From contig DEXE01000003.1 in assembly GCA_002363955.1 (NCBI GenBank), forward strand, positions 367,062-431,061: DNA of 64,000 bases. Direction: 5' to 3'. Shown one piece after another: positions 24,924-34,567 of the stretch. Position 1 is the first letter of the stretch, and the number at the start of each line of letters is the position of its first letter. Under the pieces are notes generated by a model, which saw only the letters and a program-made list of their open reading frames with translations, made no database searches and was not told the origin of the DNA. Both the position numbers and the translations under genes were made by a program. Origin of the DNA: Methylophaga sp. UBA3192 (GTDB taxonomy: Bacteria; Pseudomonadota; Gammaproteobacteria; Nitrosococcales; Methylophagaceae).

Positions 24924-27191
24924 TTATTCAGTAGCGTTACGCATCCATAATCTTCGATGTTGTTCACGCCAGCCTGTGGGCATTAAATTCATTTTTCGAT
25001 CGAGTTTGATAAACAATGCGCCCAGCCTGCCCGTTTGATAGGTTTTGCTACCCATCTCATGATAGCGGGCAACTACATCGGCAGCAGGAAAGTTATAACG
25101 ATTTTGATAGCCGCTGGCAAATAACACAAATCGGGGGGAAACCTGCTGGATAAATGCCAAAGAAGATGAACTGCGACTGCCATGGTGAGGTGCGATTAAA
25201 ATATCGGCATTGAGTTGGCGGGCATATTGTCTGACCAGGCCGGATTCTGACCGTCGTTCAATGTCACCGGTTAATAAGATGCTGCCATATTGACTGCTGA
25301 TTTTGAGGACACAGGATAAGTCGTTCCGACTGCCGCTATCATTATTAGACGGATGTAACACCTCAAATAGAACCTCATCCCATTGCCATGATTGACCCTG
25401 CTGACAAAGCGCACTGTCAGTTAGTTTATCGGGATCACTACTCAGGATTTGTCTGGCAGGATAATTAGACAAAACCGCATGAGCTCCACCGATATGATCA
25501 TTATCCGCATGACTAATCACCAAGGTATCCAAGTTTTTTACGCCAAGATGACGAAGGTACGGTACAACGACTGCCGAGCCGGTATCAAAATCACCAAATG
25601 TCGGACCCGTATCAAACACCAGAGTATGATTTTGGGTTTGTACAACGGCTGATAAGCCTTGGCCTACATCTAATAATGTAAACCAGATTTCAGCCGCATC
25701 AGGTCGTTTTGGGCTGTACCAGAATAGCGGCAGGATCAATATGAGGCCTAGCCAGCGTAACGGCCAACCGCGCGGTGCGAGCAATATCAAGATGCCAATG
25801 ACTGACAGACTAAGCAATCCGATGGAAAATACCGGAGTTTGCCAAACGGATATAGGTAATTGCGCCAGCCAATCCAGATACCACCACAATAACGACAATA
25901 GCCTTTCGGTAAGATGCAGCAGCCATGCTGCTATCTGTACATCAAAGCTTAAGAGCAGCAGTGTTAATAACAATAGCGGCACAATCAGAAAACTCACCAA
26001 AGGCACAGCCAGTAAATTGGCCAACGGTGCTATCAGAGAGGTTTCCTGAAAAAACAGCAGCAACAGAGGCGTCAAGCCAGCGGCTATCCAAAAGTGAATA
26101 TGCAACCAAAGCCATTTTCGGGCAGGTTGTCGATATTGTGCTACGTACAAAATGCAGATGACGGCAGCAAATGATAACCAGAAACCCACGGCCAACACAG
26201 CAAACGGATCGATAAATAGAACAAGTATTAAACTCAGGCTTAACACCTGTAACGGTTCAACACGGCGCTTGATAAAAATACTGAGCATGACCACACTGAC
26301 CATCACTAAAGCGCGTTGCGTTGGGATGGATAAACCGGCCAGCAGTGCATAAAACACAGCGAGTAAAAAGCCACCCATAGCGCCCGCTTGCCGATCACTT
26401 AATATTAATAAGTGTCGACTGCGCATCCGCCAAACGGTTTTGACAGCAAAAAATCCCAAAGCAGCCGCCAGACCAATATGTAGACCGGATATCGCTAACA
26501 GATGACTGGTACCAGTCTTTCTTAAGGTTTCCCATTGTTCTGGTTGCATGAGATCTCGACTTCCAACGCCCAGCCCCTGAATCAGGGCCAGATGCGAGCT
26601 ATGTTCCATTAGAGAAGTCATCTTTTCGATTAATGTTGCACGCCAGTAGTTAACCGAATACATCGGGGCGGATTGTAACTTTTTATTCAGCTCTGATTGT
26701 CGTATATAACCTGTCGCGCCGATCTGTTGCTGGAATAACCAGGATTCATAATCAAAACCGCCGGGATTCGCCATGCCTTGAGGCATTTTTAAACGAACTA
26801 GCAATTGCCATTTTTCGTTGGCCTGGGGAGTGATATCTGGTGGAAAATACCAGCTTAGACGAAGTTTGGCGGGTAATTTTACGCTGCTGTTTTCTGGTTT
26901 GAATTCAAAACGAACGTGTTGAACGTTATGATGGGGAAGTGAAGTAATGAAACCACTGACCAGAATATCTTGTCGTTCAAGTGTGGCATCAAGTTGATTA
27001 TCTAATCTGATATGCGTCTGGATACCGGTCCATAGTAGAGCAACAATAAACCACAAAATGGTCCATTGTGACCAACGCCAGGCAATAACAATCAAGGGGA
27101 ATAGTGTGAGCAGCCAATACAATGAGGGTAGCTGCGGCAACCATGCCACTAATAAACAGCCTGACAAAAATGCAATGGCAGGTTTGATCAT
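24924..27191 (-). CDS. comEC: DNA internalization-related competence protein ComEC
   Basis: ComEC/Rec2 (755 aa) forms the inner-membrane channel through which single-stranded DNA enters the cell. It has N-terminal membrane segments and a DUF4131 part, a central polytopic competence domain (GTSHLLAISGLHIGLAAALG), and a C-terminal metallo-beta-lactamase domain with HADNDHIGG and APHHGSRSSSS. Full length and intact motifs suggest the cell can take up DNA if the pilus genes are elsewhere. First gene of the comEC-to-kdsB chain; the DUF2062 gene diverges from it with only 44 nt between. Confidence 0.93.
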   Translation of the reverse strand: MIKPAIAFLSGCLLVAWLPQLPSLYWLLTLFPLIVIAWRWSQWTILWFIVALLWTGIQTHIRLDNQLDATLERQDILVSGFITSLPHHNVQHVRFEFKPENSSVKLPAKLRLSWYFPPDITPQANEKWQLLVRLKMPQGMANPGGFDYESWLFQQQIGATGYIRQSELNKKLQSAPMYSVNYWRATLIEKMTSLMEHSSHLALIQGLGVGSRDLMQPEQWETLRKTGTSHLLAISGLHIGLAAALGFFAVKTVWRMRSRHLLILSDRQAGAMGGFLLAVFYALLAGLSIPTQRALVMVSVVMLSIFIKRRVEPLQVLSLSLILVLFIDPFAVLAVGFWLSFAAVICILYVAQYRQPARKWLWLHIHFWIAAGLTPLLLLFFQETSLIAPLANLLAVPLVSFLIVPLLLLTLLLLSFDVQIAAWLLHLTERLLSLLWWYLDWLAQLPISVWQTPVFSIGLLSLSVIGILILLAPRGWPLRWLGLILILPLFWYSPKRPDAAEIWFTLLDVGQGLSAVVQTQNHTLVFDTGPTFGDFDTGSAVVVPYLRHLGVKNLDTLVISHADNDHIGGAHAVLSNYPARQILSSDPDKLTDSALCQQGQSWQWDEVLFEVLHPSNNDSGSRNDLSCVLKISSQYGSILLTGDIERRSESGLVRQYARQLNADILIAPHHGSRSSSSLAFIQQVSPRFVLFASGYQNRYNFPAADVVARYHEMGSKTYQTGRLGALFIKLDRKMNLMPTGWREQHRRLWMRNATE

Positions 27192-27198
27192 ATATCCC

Positions 27199-27204
27199 TA
27201 TAAT
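27199..27204 (+). promoter_or_regulatory. Candidate -10 element for the DUF2062 gene
   Basis: A perfect TATAAT lies 32 nt upstream of the DUF2062 ATG and immediately upstream of divergent comEC. No good -35 element is seen at the usual spacing, so the call is weak. Confidence 0.3.
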
Positions 27205-27235
27205 GACCGCCGTTTGTCCGTAATGCTGAGACATA

Positions 27236-27781
27236 ATGCCTCGTAAGTTCCTAAAACGAATAATGCCAGATCATGTGACGATGCGCGAGCATAAGCACAT
27301 GCGTCGTTTTGGCGAAAGGATAATGGCTCCGGAATTATGGCACCTTAATCGCCGATCGGTATCTGCGGCAGTTGCGATAGGGGTTTTCTTTGCCTTTATA
27401 CCGATGCCGGGTCAAATGCTGGTAGCTGGTCTGCTGGCTATCTGGTTACGGGTAAATCTGCCTATTGCAGTAATGTGTGTCTGGATAACCAATCCGTTGA
27501 CCATGGCGCCAATCTACTTTTTTACTTACAAAGTCGGCGCTACATTGCTTGATGTACCACTGCGTACCCATGAATTCGCTTTTAGTCTGGAATGGTTGTG
27601 GCAGGAGATAGGCTTTGTCTGGCAACCGTTCTTACTTGGTTCGGTGGTTTGTGGTGCGTTTGCGGCCGTGGCCGGTGTCATTATCGTGCGATTGATCTGG
27701 CGTCTGGTGGTGATTAATAGCTGGTTAAAACGTTATCGCCGTCAAAAAGCACGACAGGATAACGACAATAACCAGCCATAA
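27236..27781 (+). CDS. DUF2062 membrane protein
   Basis: A 181-residue protein with the DUF2062 core: basic N-terminus (KHMRRFGERIMAPELWHLNR), then RRSVSAAVAIGVFFAFIPMP and membrane segments with TNPLTMAPIYFF. A second segment pair follows (FLLGSVVCGAFAAVAGVIIV). Function is not established; genes of this type often adjoin comEC or lolCD. The stop is 2 nt from the convergent lolD stop. Confidence 0.85.
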   Translation: MPRKFLKRIMPDHVTMREHKHMRRFGERIMAPELWHLNRRSVSAAVAIGVFFAFIPMPGQMLVAGLLAIWLRVNLPIAVMCVWITNPLTMAPIYFFTYKVGATLLDVPLRTHEFAFSLEWLWQEIGFVWQPFLLGSVVCGAFAAVAGVIIVRLIWRLVVINSWLKRYRRQKARQDNDNNQP

Positions 27782-27783
27782 AG

Positions 27784-28461
27784 TCAGTTTTGTAACTTAC
27801 CGTCGATTAAGGTTAATTGCTGATCCATTCTGGCAGCTAATTGACGGTCATGGGTCACTATTACCAGCGCAGTACCCAATTCGGCATTCAGTTGCATAAT
27901 CAAATCAAAAATCCCTTCAGCGGTATGATGATCCAGGTTGCCGGTGGGCTCATCGGCCAATAGGCAGGCGGGTTTGGTAATCAAGGCACGGGCTAAAGCT
28001 GCACGTTGACGTTCACCACCCGATAATTCGCTGGGTTTGTGATGTACGCGATGGCCAAGGCCCACTTGTTGTAATAATTCAGATGCTTGTTGTTTCGCTG
28101 ATTTAGGGTGCATACCGCCGATGACCAGAGGCATGGCGACATTCTCTTCTGCAGTAAACTCTGGTAGCAAATGGTGAAACTGGTAAACAAATCCCAAAGA
28201 TTGGTTACGCAGTTTACTCAAAGCATTGACGGACAGCTTACTGATATCCTGATCCAATACTTCAATCTGTCCGCTGGTTGGGCTGTCCAGTCCACCTAAG
28301 AGATGCAGCAAGGTACTTTTGCCTGAACCGGAACTGCCGACAATCGCTATACGGTCACCTGCAACCACCTGAAGATTAACATCCTGTAATACAGGCGTTT
28401 CCAGATTGCCGTCTTTATATCGTTTCACCAGATTCTGGCAGCGAATCACATGATTAGTCAT
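27784..28461 (-). CDS. lolD: Lipoprotein-releasing ABC transporter ATPase LolD
   Basis: LolD (225 aa) powers release of outer-membrane lipoproteins from the inner membrane to LolA. Motifs are Walker A GSSGSGKSTLLHLLGG, the LolD-type LPEFTAEENVAMPL, signature LSGGERQRAALARAL and Walker B LLADEPTGNLD. The start overlaps the end of lolC by 8 nt. No second permease gene (lolE) is next to it here, consistent with a single LolCE-type permease. Confidence 0.94.
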   Translation of the reverse strand: MTNHVIRCQNLVKRYKDGNLETPVLQDVNLQVVAGDRIAIVGSSGSGKSTLLHLLGGLDSPTSGQIEVLDQDISKLSVNALSKLRNQSLGFVYQFHHLLPEFTAEENVAMPLVIGGMHPKSAKQQASELLQQVGLGHRVHHKPSELSGGERQRAALARALITKPACLLADEPTGNLDHHTAEGIFDLIMQLNAELGTALVIVTHDRQLAARMDQQLTLIDGKLQN

Positions 28462-29701
28462 AGCGTAATGCCTCAGCCGGTTTCACCTGAGCGGCACGCC
28501 AGGAAGGGTAAATGGTCGACAGGATCGATAATACAAACGCGGTAATACCGATAACGGTCACATCATTCCAGTTTAGCTCTGAGGGCAGGTCACTAATGTA
28601 GTAGACCTCCGCTGGCAGGAATTGATAACCCAGCAGCATCTCAATCCAGGCAATAATATTCGATACATTCAGCGCCAGAATGACTCCGCCAATTACCCCC
28701 AGCAGGGTGCCTATCAGTCCAATCACAATGCCTTGCACCATGAAGATCCCCATAATGCCGCGTGGCGACATGCCCAACGTTCGCAGAATGGCGATATCTG
28801 AATATTTATCCGTGACCATCATTACCAATGTTGAAACAATGTTAAATGCTGCAACAGCGACAATCAGCATCAGGATGACAAACATCACGGTTTTTTCTGT
28901 TTTTAATGCACGGAAAAAGTTGGCGTGTTGATAGGTCCAGTCGGCTGCCCGGTATTCTGCTGGTAAGGTTTGTAATAAATCTCGGGTAATTCGTGGTGCC
29001 TGGTAAACATCATCCAGTTGTAAGCGCAGTCCTGTCACTTTACCGGGAATACGGAATAAATTAGCGGCATCCTCGATATTCATGATGGCCAGAGCACTGT
29101 CATATTCATACATTCCGATTTCAAACACACCGGCGACAGTCAAACGTTTCAGGCGAGGAATCACCCCCGCAGGAGTTGGGGTGACGTGCGGGGTTATGAC
29201 AGTAATTTTATCGCCGGTGCCCACACCCATTGCGATAGCCAGATCCTTACCCAGAATAATGCCGTAACTTCCTGGTTGCAGAGAATCAAAACGACCCTGA
29301 ATGATTTTGTCGCCAATCGAAGAGACTTTTGGCTCCAGAGCTGGATCCACACCGCGAATTTGGGTCCCACGAACCCGGCTTCCTTGATTCAGCATCGCCT
29401 GGCCTTCCACGAATGGGGCAGAACTCATGACGCGGGGAAAGCCTTCAATTAAAGCTTCTGCTTTTTGCCAGTCAGACAACGTGCCGCCGGAACCGGTAAC
29501 AAAGGCATGCGAAGTCATTCCCAGAATCCGTTCACGTAATTCCTTTTCAAAGCCATTCATTACGGACAAAACAGTAATCAACGCCGCCACACCGAGTGCA
29601 ACACCCAGCATGGAGGTCATGGAAATGAACGAAATAAAATGATTACGCCGTTTGGCCCGGGTATAACGGGTGCCGATATAGACACTTAGAGGTCTGAACA
29701 T
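28454..29701 (-). CDS. lolC: Lipoprotein-releasing permease LolC/LolE
   Basis: A 415-residue MacB/FtsX-like permease with an N-terminal membrane segment (about 25-47), a large periplasmic domain and three C-terminal segments. RPLSVYIGTRYTRAKRRNHF and SFISMTSMLGVALGVAALI are standard for LolC/LolE, and SDIAILRTLGMSPRGIMGIF is the conserved cytoplasmic coupling region. It probably works as a homodimer with LolD, since only one permease is encoded here. Confidence 0.92.
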   Translation of the reverse strand: MFRPLSVYIGTRYTRAKRRNHFISFISMTSMLGVALGVAALITVLSVMNGFEKELRERILGMTSHAFVTGSGGTLSDWQKAEALIEGFPRVMSSAPFVEGQAMLNQGSRVRGTQIRGVDPALEPKVSSIGDKIIQGRFDSLQPGSYGIILGKDLAIAMGVGTGDKITVITPHVTPTPAGVIPRLKRLTVAGVFEIGMYEYDSALAIMNIEDAANLFRIPGKVTGLRLQLDDVYQAPRITRDLLQTLPAEYRAADWTYQHANFFRALKTEKTVMFVILMLIVAVAAFNIVSTLVMMVTDKYSDIAILRTLGMSPRGIMGIFMVQGIVIGLIGTLLGVIGGVILALNVSNIIAWIEMLLGYQFLPAEVYYISDLPSELNWNDVTVIGITAFVLSILSTIYPSWRAAQVKPAEALRYD

Positions 29702-29748
29702 ATTTTCGCTCTGGCAAAATGCCCGCCTTAACAGCGGGCAGGTGCAAA

Positions 29749-30411
29749 TTATTTAGGATGGACGGTTTGAGTGCCGTTTTCGGTGCCAAGCAACAACACA
29801 TCCGCAGGACGCATGGCAAACAAGCCGTTAGTCACTACGCCTACGATATCGTTCAGCGTTTTTTCCAGTTTGATAGGTTCCATGATATCCAGACCATGTA
29901 CATCCAGGATGACATTATGATTATCGGTGATCACACCTTCACGATAAACCGGTTGGCCGCCCAGTTTGACAATCTCACGCGCAACATAACTACGAGCCAT
30001 CGGAATGACTTCAACCGGTAACGGGAATTTACCCAATACATCGACCAATTTGGTTGCGTCAGCAATACAGACAAATTTATCAGCAACCGCAGCAATAATT
30101 TTTTCGCGGGTCAATGCACCGCCACCACCTTTAATCAGTTGCAGATTATGGTTGGACTCATCGGCACCATCGACATATACCGCGACTTCTTTCACATCAT
30201 TTAAATCAAACACTTCAATGCCATAATCTTTTAAACGCTGTGTGGAAGCATTGGAGCTGGACACGGCACCTTCGATGCGATGTTTGATAGTCGCTAAGGC
30301 ATCGATAAAGTGATTAACGGTAGAGCCAGTGCCTACACCTACAACACCGTCGGTAGTAATATATTCCAAAGCCGACCAGGCAGCTTGTTTCTTCATTTCA
30401 TCAGCAGTCAT
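29749..30411 (-). CDS. rpiA: Ribose-5-phosphate isomerase A
   Basis: RpiA (220 aa) interconverts ribose 5-phosphate and ribulose 5-phosphate in the non-oxidative pentose phosphate pathway. Visible signatures are GVGTGSTVNHFIDAL, DGADESNHNLQLIKGGGGAL and EKIIAAVADKFVCIAD, with the catalytic Asp/Lys region. It diverges from ilvA as in many gammaproteobacteria. Upstream space to ilvA is 117 nt. Confidence 0.95.
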   Translation of the reverse strand: MTADEMKKQAAWSALEYITTDGVVGVGTGSTVNHFIDALATIKHRIEGAVSSSNASTQRLKDYGIEVFDLNDVKEVAVYVDGADESNHNLQLIKGGGGALTREKIIAAVADKFVCIADATKLVDVLGKFPLPVEVIPMARSYVAREIVKLGGQPVYREGVITDNHNVILDVHGLDIMEPIKLEKTLNDIVGVVTNGLFAMRPADVLLLGTENGTQTVHPK

Positions 30412-30528
30412 TGCGATTCCTTGTTAATTTGAATGGCTTGATTTTATCCGGCTAATTATAGAGATAAATAGCGGTCAATGGTAACGTAGTCATCTTTCGT
30501 TAACCTAACAGACTGAATCTGGAACCCC

Positions 30529-32043
30529 ATGCTCACAGGCTATGTAGAAAAAATCCTCAAAGCGCGCGTTTATGATGTCGCTATCGAAACACCTTTGGAT
30601 TTGATGCCAAGATTATCCAAGCGACTGGATAATCAGATTCTGATTAAGCGCGAAGACTTGCAGTCGGTATTTTCCTTTAAGTTACGTGGCGCTTATAACC
30701 GGATGAGTCATTTAACTGAAGCCGAGCGTATACAGGGTGTCGTCGCCGCTTCAGCTGGAAACCATGCGCAGGGCGTGGCATTGGCCGCCAATAAAATGGG
30801 CATTTCTGCGGTGATTGTGATGCCCGTCACCACGCCTCCCATCAAGGTCGAAGCGGTACGTATGTTAGGTGCTGAAATTACCTTGCATGGCAACAGTTAC
30901 GATGAAGCCTTTGATTATGCTAAGCAGGTTTCAACTGATCAGGGCAGGGTGTTTATTCATCCCTATGATGATCCATTGGTGATCGCCGGACAGGGCACAA
31001 TTGCAATGGAAATCATGCGCCAGCATCCGGATCCGGTATACGCGGTATTTATTCCCGTAGGTGGTGGCGGATTACTGGCTGGAATGGCGGCTTATATCAA
31101 AGCTATCTGGCCTGAAATTAAAATCATTGCGGTTGAGCCGGCAGATGCTGCCAGCCTTAAAGCTGCTCTGGATGCGGGGGAGCGTGTCAAATTGGATCAG
31201 GTTGGTTTGTTTGCCGATGGTACAGCGGTCAGGCAGGTTGGCGAAGAGCCGTTCCGCATTGCACAAAAGACGGTCGATCATGTGGTCACCGTGGAAACAG
31301 ATGAAATCTGTGCGGCGATCATGGATGTCTTTGACGATACCCGTTCGATTGCGGAGCCATCAGGTGCCTTATCGATTGCTGGTGCGAAAAAATACATTCA
31401 GCAAAATGGTTTACATAATAAAACCATGGTGGTGATTAACAGCGGCGCTAATATGAACTTCGACCGGTTACGGCATGTGGCTGAACGTGCCGAAATCGGT
31501 GAACGCCGGGAAGTGTTGTTTGCCGCTACCATTGATGAACAGCCGGGCAGCTTTCAGCGCTTCTGCAAAGCATTGGCAGATCGAGGCATCACCGAATTCA
31601 ATTATCGCTACGCTGATAATCAGCAGGCACATGTATTTGTCGGTGTACGTATGTCGGGGCGTGAAGAAGAGCGGCAGATTTTGTTTGAGAACCTGACGCA
31701 GGCAGGTTATCAATGGATTGACTTCACCGATAATGAAATGGCCAAATTGCACGTTCGGTATATGGTGGGCGGACATGCACCTCAAGCCGAAAATGAGCGT
31801 TTGATTCGCTTTGAATTTCCAGAGCGGCCGGGTGCGTTGTTACGCTTTCTGACACATATAGGCCAACGCTGGAATATAAGCCTGTTTCATTATCGAAATC
31901 ATGGTGCTGCCTATGGCAGGGTACTGGTTGGTATCCAGGTGACGCCTGAATTCAATGAAGAATTTCAGGCGTTTCTGGACAACCTCGGCTATGTCTATTG
32001 GCTGGAAACCGATAACCCGGCCTATGATTTGTTTCTCAAGTGA
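30529..32043 (+). CDS. ilvA: Biosynthetic threonine ammonia-lyase
   Basis: IlvA (504 aa) deaminates threonine to 2-oxobutanoate, the first step to isoleucine, using PLP. The PLP lysine is Lys51 in SVFSFKLRGAYNRM, and the phosphate-binding loop is GGGGLLAGMAAYIKA. Two C-terminal ACT-like regulatory domains (about 330-410 and 425-500) mark the isoleucine-inhibited biosynthetic type rather than the short catabolic one. Length agrees with E. coli (514). Confidence 0.95.
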   Translation: MLTGYVEKILKARVYDVAIETPLDLMPRLSKRLDNQILIKREDLQSVFSFKLRGAYNRMSHLTEAERIQGVVAASAGNHAQGVALAANKMGISAVIVMPVTTPPIKVEAVRMLGAEITLHGNSYDEAFDYAKQVSTDQGRVFIHPYDDPLVIAGQGTIAMEIMRQHPDPVYAVFIPVGGGGLLAGMAAYIKAIWPEIKIIAVEPADAASLKAALDAGERVKLDQVGLFADGTAVRQVGEEPFRIAQKTVDHVVTVETDEICAAIMDVFDDTRSIAEPSGALSIAGAKKYIQQNGLHNKTMVVINSGANMNFDRLRHVAERAEIGERREVLFAATIDEQPGSFQRFCKALADRGITEFNYRYADNQQAHVFVGVRMSGREEERQILFENLTQAGYQWIDFTDNEMAKLHVRYMVGGHAPQAENERLIRFEFPERPGALLRFLTHIGQRWNISLFHYRNHGAAYGRVLVGIQVTPEFNEEFQAFLDNLGYVYWLETDNPAYDLFLK

Positions 32044-32754
32044 TCAATCGGTCAAGGTAGTGGTATCGCTGATTAACTGAATCTGCCCATGCACATCAAC
32101 AGACACTTTATTACTGCCCGCTTCCAGAGCTGCCGGTGCACTTTTGCTACTCATATCGGCAGACATCATCATACTGCTTTCCATGCGATGAACCGGGGCA
32201 TAACCGCTGGTGTTCACTGATAAATTGACCAGACGATAACCCGGCTCATCAAATTGCTGCTGAATCAATGCCGCCTTCTCGCGAAATTTGCTGATAGCTT
32301 GCTGCATTAATTCGTTCTGGGTGGATTCGATTAATTCATCAGACAGCGAAAATACTATCGATTGCACGGTGCCCAAATCCTGCACGTCACCTAACAACTC
32401 ACTCATTTGTGTGAAATCATGGCTATGCAGACGAATTTGCTGGCTAACTTGCCAGGAAACGATTTGGCTGTCTTTGTACATCGGGCGGGTTTGATAGCCG
32501 GTGGTTTGAGATTTTACCGAGTCATAAGCCTTGATTTTTTCCAACAGCTGATTACTGCGCTGATTGACCTGTTGGCCTAATTTAGTTGGATCTGTTCCAT
32601 TAAGCATGACCTGAATGGCGCTGGTTACCTGGTCGTTAGCCACTTCTGTAGCCGCTGTTGCATTCAGGTTGACCAGATTAAAATTCAAATCATTTTCGGC
32701 AACCGCCACAGCGGATGACAACAACATCGTAAGGGCAAAAAAAGTGTTTTTCAT
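32044..32754 (-). CDS. SIMPL-domain (DUF541) secreted protein
   Basis: A 236-residue protein with an N-terminal signal peptide (FFALTMLLSSAVAVAEN, cleavage likely after VAVA) and a SIMPL/DUF541 domain marked by YQTRPMYKDSQIVSWQVSQQ and VSNLSDELIESTQNEL-type helices. These periplasmic proteins form oligomers in family members studied structurally, and their role is unclear. It ends directly against ilvA (stops one base apart, convergent) and diverges from pgl. Confidence 0.82.
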   Translation of the reverse strand: MKNTFFALTMLLSSAVAVAENDLNFNLVNLNATAATEVANDQVTSAIQVMLNGTDPTKLGQQVNQRSNQLLEKIKAYDSVKSQTTGYQTRPMYKDSQIVSWQVSQQIRLHSHDFTQMSELLGDVQDLGTVQSIVFSLSDELIESTQNELMQQAISKFREKAALIQQQFDEPGYRLVNLSVNTSGYAPVHRMESSMMMSADMSSKSAPAALEAGSNKVSVDVHGQIQLISDTTTLTD

Positions 32755-32837
32755 AGAGAATGTTCCTGTGAAAGATAATTTGAAGTCGAGTTTGGCTTGC
32801 TGTCAGTACAGCATGATTGCTAAATTAACAGGATTTG

Positions 32838-32852
32838 GCTGACACTGTCAGC
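32838..32852. promoter_or_regulatory. 15-bp perfect palindrome upstream of pgl
   Basis: GCTGACACTGTCAGC is a perfect dyad around one central base, 40 nt upstream of the pgl start and about 83 nt from the divergent SIMPL gene start. A second, shorter stem (GCTGT/ACAGC) lies just upstream near 32800-32814. It has the look of a dimeric regulator site but does not match the HexR consensus for sugar genes. Confidence 0.35.
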
Positions 32853-32892
32853 GAGATACCGCACAAAATTATTGTTAATGTTGAGGATAGAC

Positions 32893-33603
32893 ATGAAAGC
32901 TGAACAAAAAATTCTGCCTGATTCAGAGCGCCTGATCGAAGCAGCTGCCGAACATTTCGTTGTGACTGCACGTTCAGCTATTGCTAAACGGGGTGTGTTT
33001 TATGTTGCGCTGGCCGGGGGCTCTACACCTAAAGGTCTCTATCAGAAGCTGGCCACATCGCCTTATATCGAACAGATTGATTGGGCGCGGGTGCAGATCT
33101 TTTTTGGTGATGAGCGTTGCGTGCCGGCGACGCATGATGACAGCAATTTTAAAATGGCCAGATTGGCTATGCTGGATCATTTACCTATTCCTGCTGAAAA
33201 TGTGCATCGCATGCCCACTGAGAGTGGCGATGCCACTGAAGTGGCCACTCGTTATGCTGATACCATCAAGTTGATTATGGAAGATAGACCATTTGATTTA
33301 GTCTTGTTGGGTTTGGGACCAGATGGCCATATCGCCTCATTATTTCCTGATACTCCGGCACTTGAAGTAACCGATACGTTGACTGCCAGTTTATTTGTTG
33401 AAAAATTTCAATCCTGGCGCGTGACATTGACCTATCCGGTAATCAATGCTGCCAGACAGGTCATTGTCTTTATTGCCGGTGAAGCCAAAGCAGATATTGT
33501 CAGAGATATCACTACCGGGGCGGTAACTGGATTACCGGTGCAACGACTTGCTCCAACAGGGGATTACTACTGGTTTATGGATAACGCTGCCGCAGCGAAA
33601 TAA
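32893..33603 (+). CDS. pgl: 6-phosphogluconolactonase
   Basis: Pgl (236 aa), the DevB/SOL type, hydrolyses 6-phosphogluconolactone made by Zwf. Motifs are LAGGSTPKGLYQKL, VQIFFGDERCVP and LLGLGPDGHIASLFPDTPAL. ATG 32893 is preferred over 32872 because GAGGAT precedes it. glk begins one base after its stop. zwf is 26 kb away in this window and not in the same unit. Confidence 0.93.
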   Translation: MKAEQKILPDSERLIEAAAEHFVVTARSAIAKRGVFYVALAGGSTPKGLYQKLATSPYIEQIDWARVQIFFGDERCVPATHDDSNFKMARLAMLDHLPIPAENVHRMPTESGDATEVATRYADTIKLIMEDRPFDLVLLGLGPDGHIASLFPDTPALEVTDTLTASLFVEKFQSWRVTLTYPVINAARQVIVFIAGEAKADIVRDITTGAVTGLPVQRLAPTGDYYWFMDNAAAAK

Positions 33604-33604
33604 T

Positions 33605-34567
33605 ATGAAAACGTTGTTAGCTGCCGATATCGGTGGCACCAAAACCTTGCTGCAATTAAGCCATTTTGATGGTGAGGTGATCGTACAGCAACGGTTTGAT
33701 AATAAAGCCTATACCGATTTTGAGGATTTGCTGACAACGTTTTTATCGTTAGTGCCAGCGAGTTATTTTCCTGTCAGCAGTGCCTGTTTTGCAGTGGCAG
33801 CGCCGTTGACTGGCCGACGGGTTCAACTGACAAATCTTGCCTGGATAATCGATATTGATAAATTGCAGGTGATGTTTCCGATTGCGGAGATTTCTTTGAT
33901 CAATGATTTTGCCGCTGTGGGTCATGGTATTGATGAGCTTGGTGAAGAAGATTTAACGGTTCTGCAAGCGGGGGAACCTCAAGCCAGGGCCCTGAGGGCA
34001 GTTATTGGTGCGGGCACCGGTTTGGGGCAGGCTATTCTGTCACCAATACATACAGGTTGGCGAGTATGGCCAACGGAAGGCGGTCATACTGACTTCGCAC
34101 CACAGGAACGAACACAGCAGAAACTGTTGGAAAAGCTGTTCGAGCAATACGACCATGTTTCTTATGAACGTGTATTGTCTGGTGCCGGTCTGGTGATGTT
34201 GTATCAGTTTATTGCTGAGCAACAGGGAGCCGCCGATTCATGTGTAAGCTTGTCTGCTGAACAGATTAGTGACTATGCGCTTAAGCAATCAGATCCATTA
34301 GCCGTAAAAACCATGCAATTATTTATGCAGATATATGGTGCTCAGGCTGGCAATCTGGCGCTGACTGCTTTGCCCGGAGCCGGACTTTTTATTGCTGGTG
34401 GTATTGCCGCAAAAAACTCAGCGTTGTTTAAGCAGGAACATTTTATGCAGTTTTTTCTTGCCAAGGGGCGAATGCGCGGCGTGTTGGAAAAAATTCCGGT
34501 CTACCTGATTAATAATCCTGATGTGGGGCTGTTAGGTGCACGTTTGTTGGCTCGAAACGCGTTATAA
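33605..34567 (+). CDS. glk: Glucokinase
   Basis: Glk (320 aa) phosphorylates glucose with ATP. The phosphate loop ADIGGTKTLLQL is at the N-terminus; INDFAAVGHGI and VIGAGTGLGQAI are glucokinase-family signatures. The frame upstream of ATG 33605 overlaps pgl and is not used. The stop overlaps the apaG start (TAATG). With pgl it gives an operon that feeds glucose into the oxidative pentose phosphate or Entner-Doudoroff route. Confidence 0.93.
   Translation: MKTLLAADIGGTKTLLQLSHFDGEVIVQQRFDNKAYTDFEDLLTTFLSLVPASYFPVSSACFAVAAPLTGRRVQLTNLAWIIDIDKLQVMFPIAEISLINDFAAVGHGIDELGEEDLTVLQAGEPQARALRAVIGAGTGLGQAILSPIHTGWRVWPTEGGHTDFAPQERTQQKLLEKLFEQYDHVSYERVLSGAGLVMLYQFIAEQQGAADSCVSLSAEQISDYALKQSDPLAVKTMQLFMQIYGAQAGNLALTALPGAGLFIAGGIAAKNSALFKQEHFMQFFLAKGRMRGVLEKIPVYLINNPDVGLLGARLLARNAL

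Noticed and set aside
32838..32852. HexR operator before pgl
   Set aside because: The dyad GCTGACACTGTCAGC does not match the TGTAAT...ATTACA type of HexR site.
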